From Flammeovirga sp. OC4 (lineage in GTDB: Bacteria; Bacteroidota; Bacteroidia; Cytophagales; Flammeovirgaceae), in the NCBI RefSeq assembly GCF_000812565.1, contig NZ_JTAM01000010.1, forward strand, positions 124,001 to 188,000: a stretch of DNA of 64,000 bases. Reading direction: 5' to 3'. The position numbers were made by a program, and so were the translations under genes. Below are positions 63,899-64,000 of the stretch, in pieces; position 1 is the stretch's first letter, and every line of letters begins with the position of its first letter. Below the pieces are notes generated by a model. It searched no databases and was not told the origin of the DNA. It was given only the letters and a program-made list of their open reading frames with translations.

Positions 63899-64000
63899 CT
63901 ATCCAATAGATTTAACTACTCTTTGAACAACATCTAATACTACCGCAACACCTGCGATAATGAATAAGTAATAAGTCATGTTGAGGATACCACCGATCTT
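63899..64000 (-). CDS. C-terminal end of a membrane protein upstream of exbD (partial)
   Basis: The last 33 codons, ending at the TAG at 63901-63899, read as one membrane helix (MTYYLFIIAGVAVVLDVV) and a short basic tail. Position directly before exbD, 2 nt away, suggests an ExbB/TolQ-type or small accessory membrane protein of the same operon. Too little is in the window to decide. Confidence 0.5.
   Translation of the reverse strand, partial: KIGGILNMTYYLFIIAGVAVVLDVVQRVVKSIG

Overview
The window looks like a chromosomal segment of a low-GC, AT-rich marine-type Bacteroidota. The signs are two complete SusC/SusD/SusE outer-membrane glycan-uptake loci, type IX secretion tails, a Bacteroidota-style arginine cluster that uses an ArgF'-type transcarbamylase, short -7 boxes of the form TAnnTTTG, and few clear Shine-Dalgarno sequences. 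A Cytophagales/Flammeovirga-like organism is my guess, but nothing in the window fixes the genus. I saw no rRNA, tRNA, CRISPR array or intact insertion sequence.

Layout. 1-8.8 kb is metabolic: the end of a siroheme nitrite/sulfite reductase, hybrid malic enzyme maeB, a zinc-ribbon Nudix hydrolase, a PHP phosphatase, a flavodoxin-fold oxidoreductase, and a two-gene membrane operon (YfcC-type carrier plus flippase-like protein). 8.9-13.2 kb is a two-gene McrBC-like defence module: a coiled-coil AAA+ motor with an NxD sensor, followed by a DUF2357/PD-(D/E)XK nuclease. 13.3-18.3 kb is a damaged starch locus: a SusR-like DUF6377 regulator, a SusE/F-type lipoprotein cut off by a dispersed hairpin repeat, and a GH97 glucosidase (susB). 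18.8-21.2 kb has an Lrp/AsnC regulator, a candidate small RNA and two small genes. 21.3-26.1 kb is a signalling island: a 1302-residue CheB-CheR-PAS histidine kinase whose stop codon overlaps the start of a BLUF blue-light sensor, and a convergent single-domain response regulator.

26.4-40.2 kb holds two tandem paralogous susC-susD-susE loci on the minus strand. Their upstream regions share an operator-like motif, present twice in each at exactly 130 bp spacing. The same motif occurs once upstream of the lipoprotein pullulanase at 60.1 kb. This suggests a common regulator for alpha-glucan import (SusCD), surface binding (SusE/F), debranching (PulA) and possibly glucose release (GH97). 41-45 kb has a DsbA-family protein, LD-carboxypeptidase, a secreted beta-sandwich protein and a MORN/TonB-C protein. 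45-54 kb is the arginine cluster on the minus strand, in transcription order GNAT acetyltransferase, argG, argC, argD, argF', argB, argE, argH, with several hairpins between genes. 54.3-59.7 kb is a three-gene surface cluster (type IX-secreted propeller protein, beta-barrel, large lipoprotein). The window ends with pullulanase, a small secreted protein, and two exbD genes with the tail of a third membrane gene.

Most promising for follow-up: the McrBC/CoCoNuT-like module, the CheB-CheR kinase/BLUF/receiver light-signalling unit, the shared 130-bp-spaced operator pairs, the candidate structured RNA beside lrp, and the repeat-truncated SusE/F gene.
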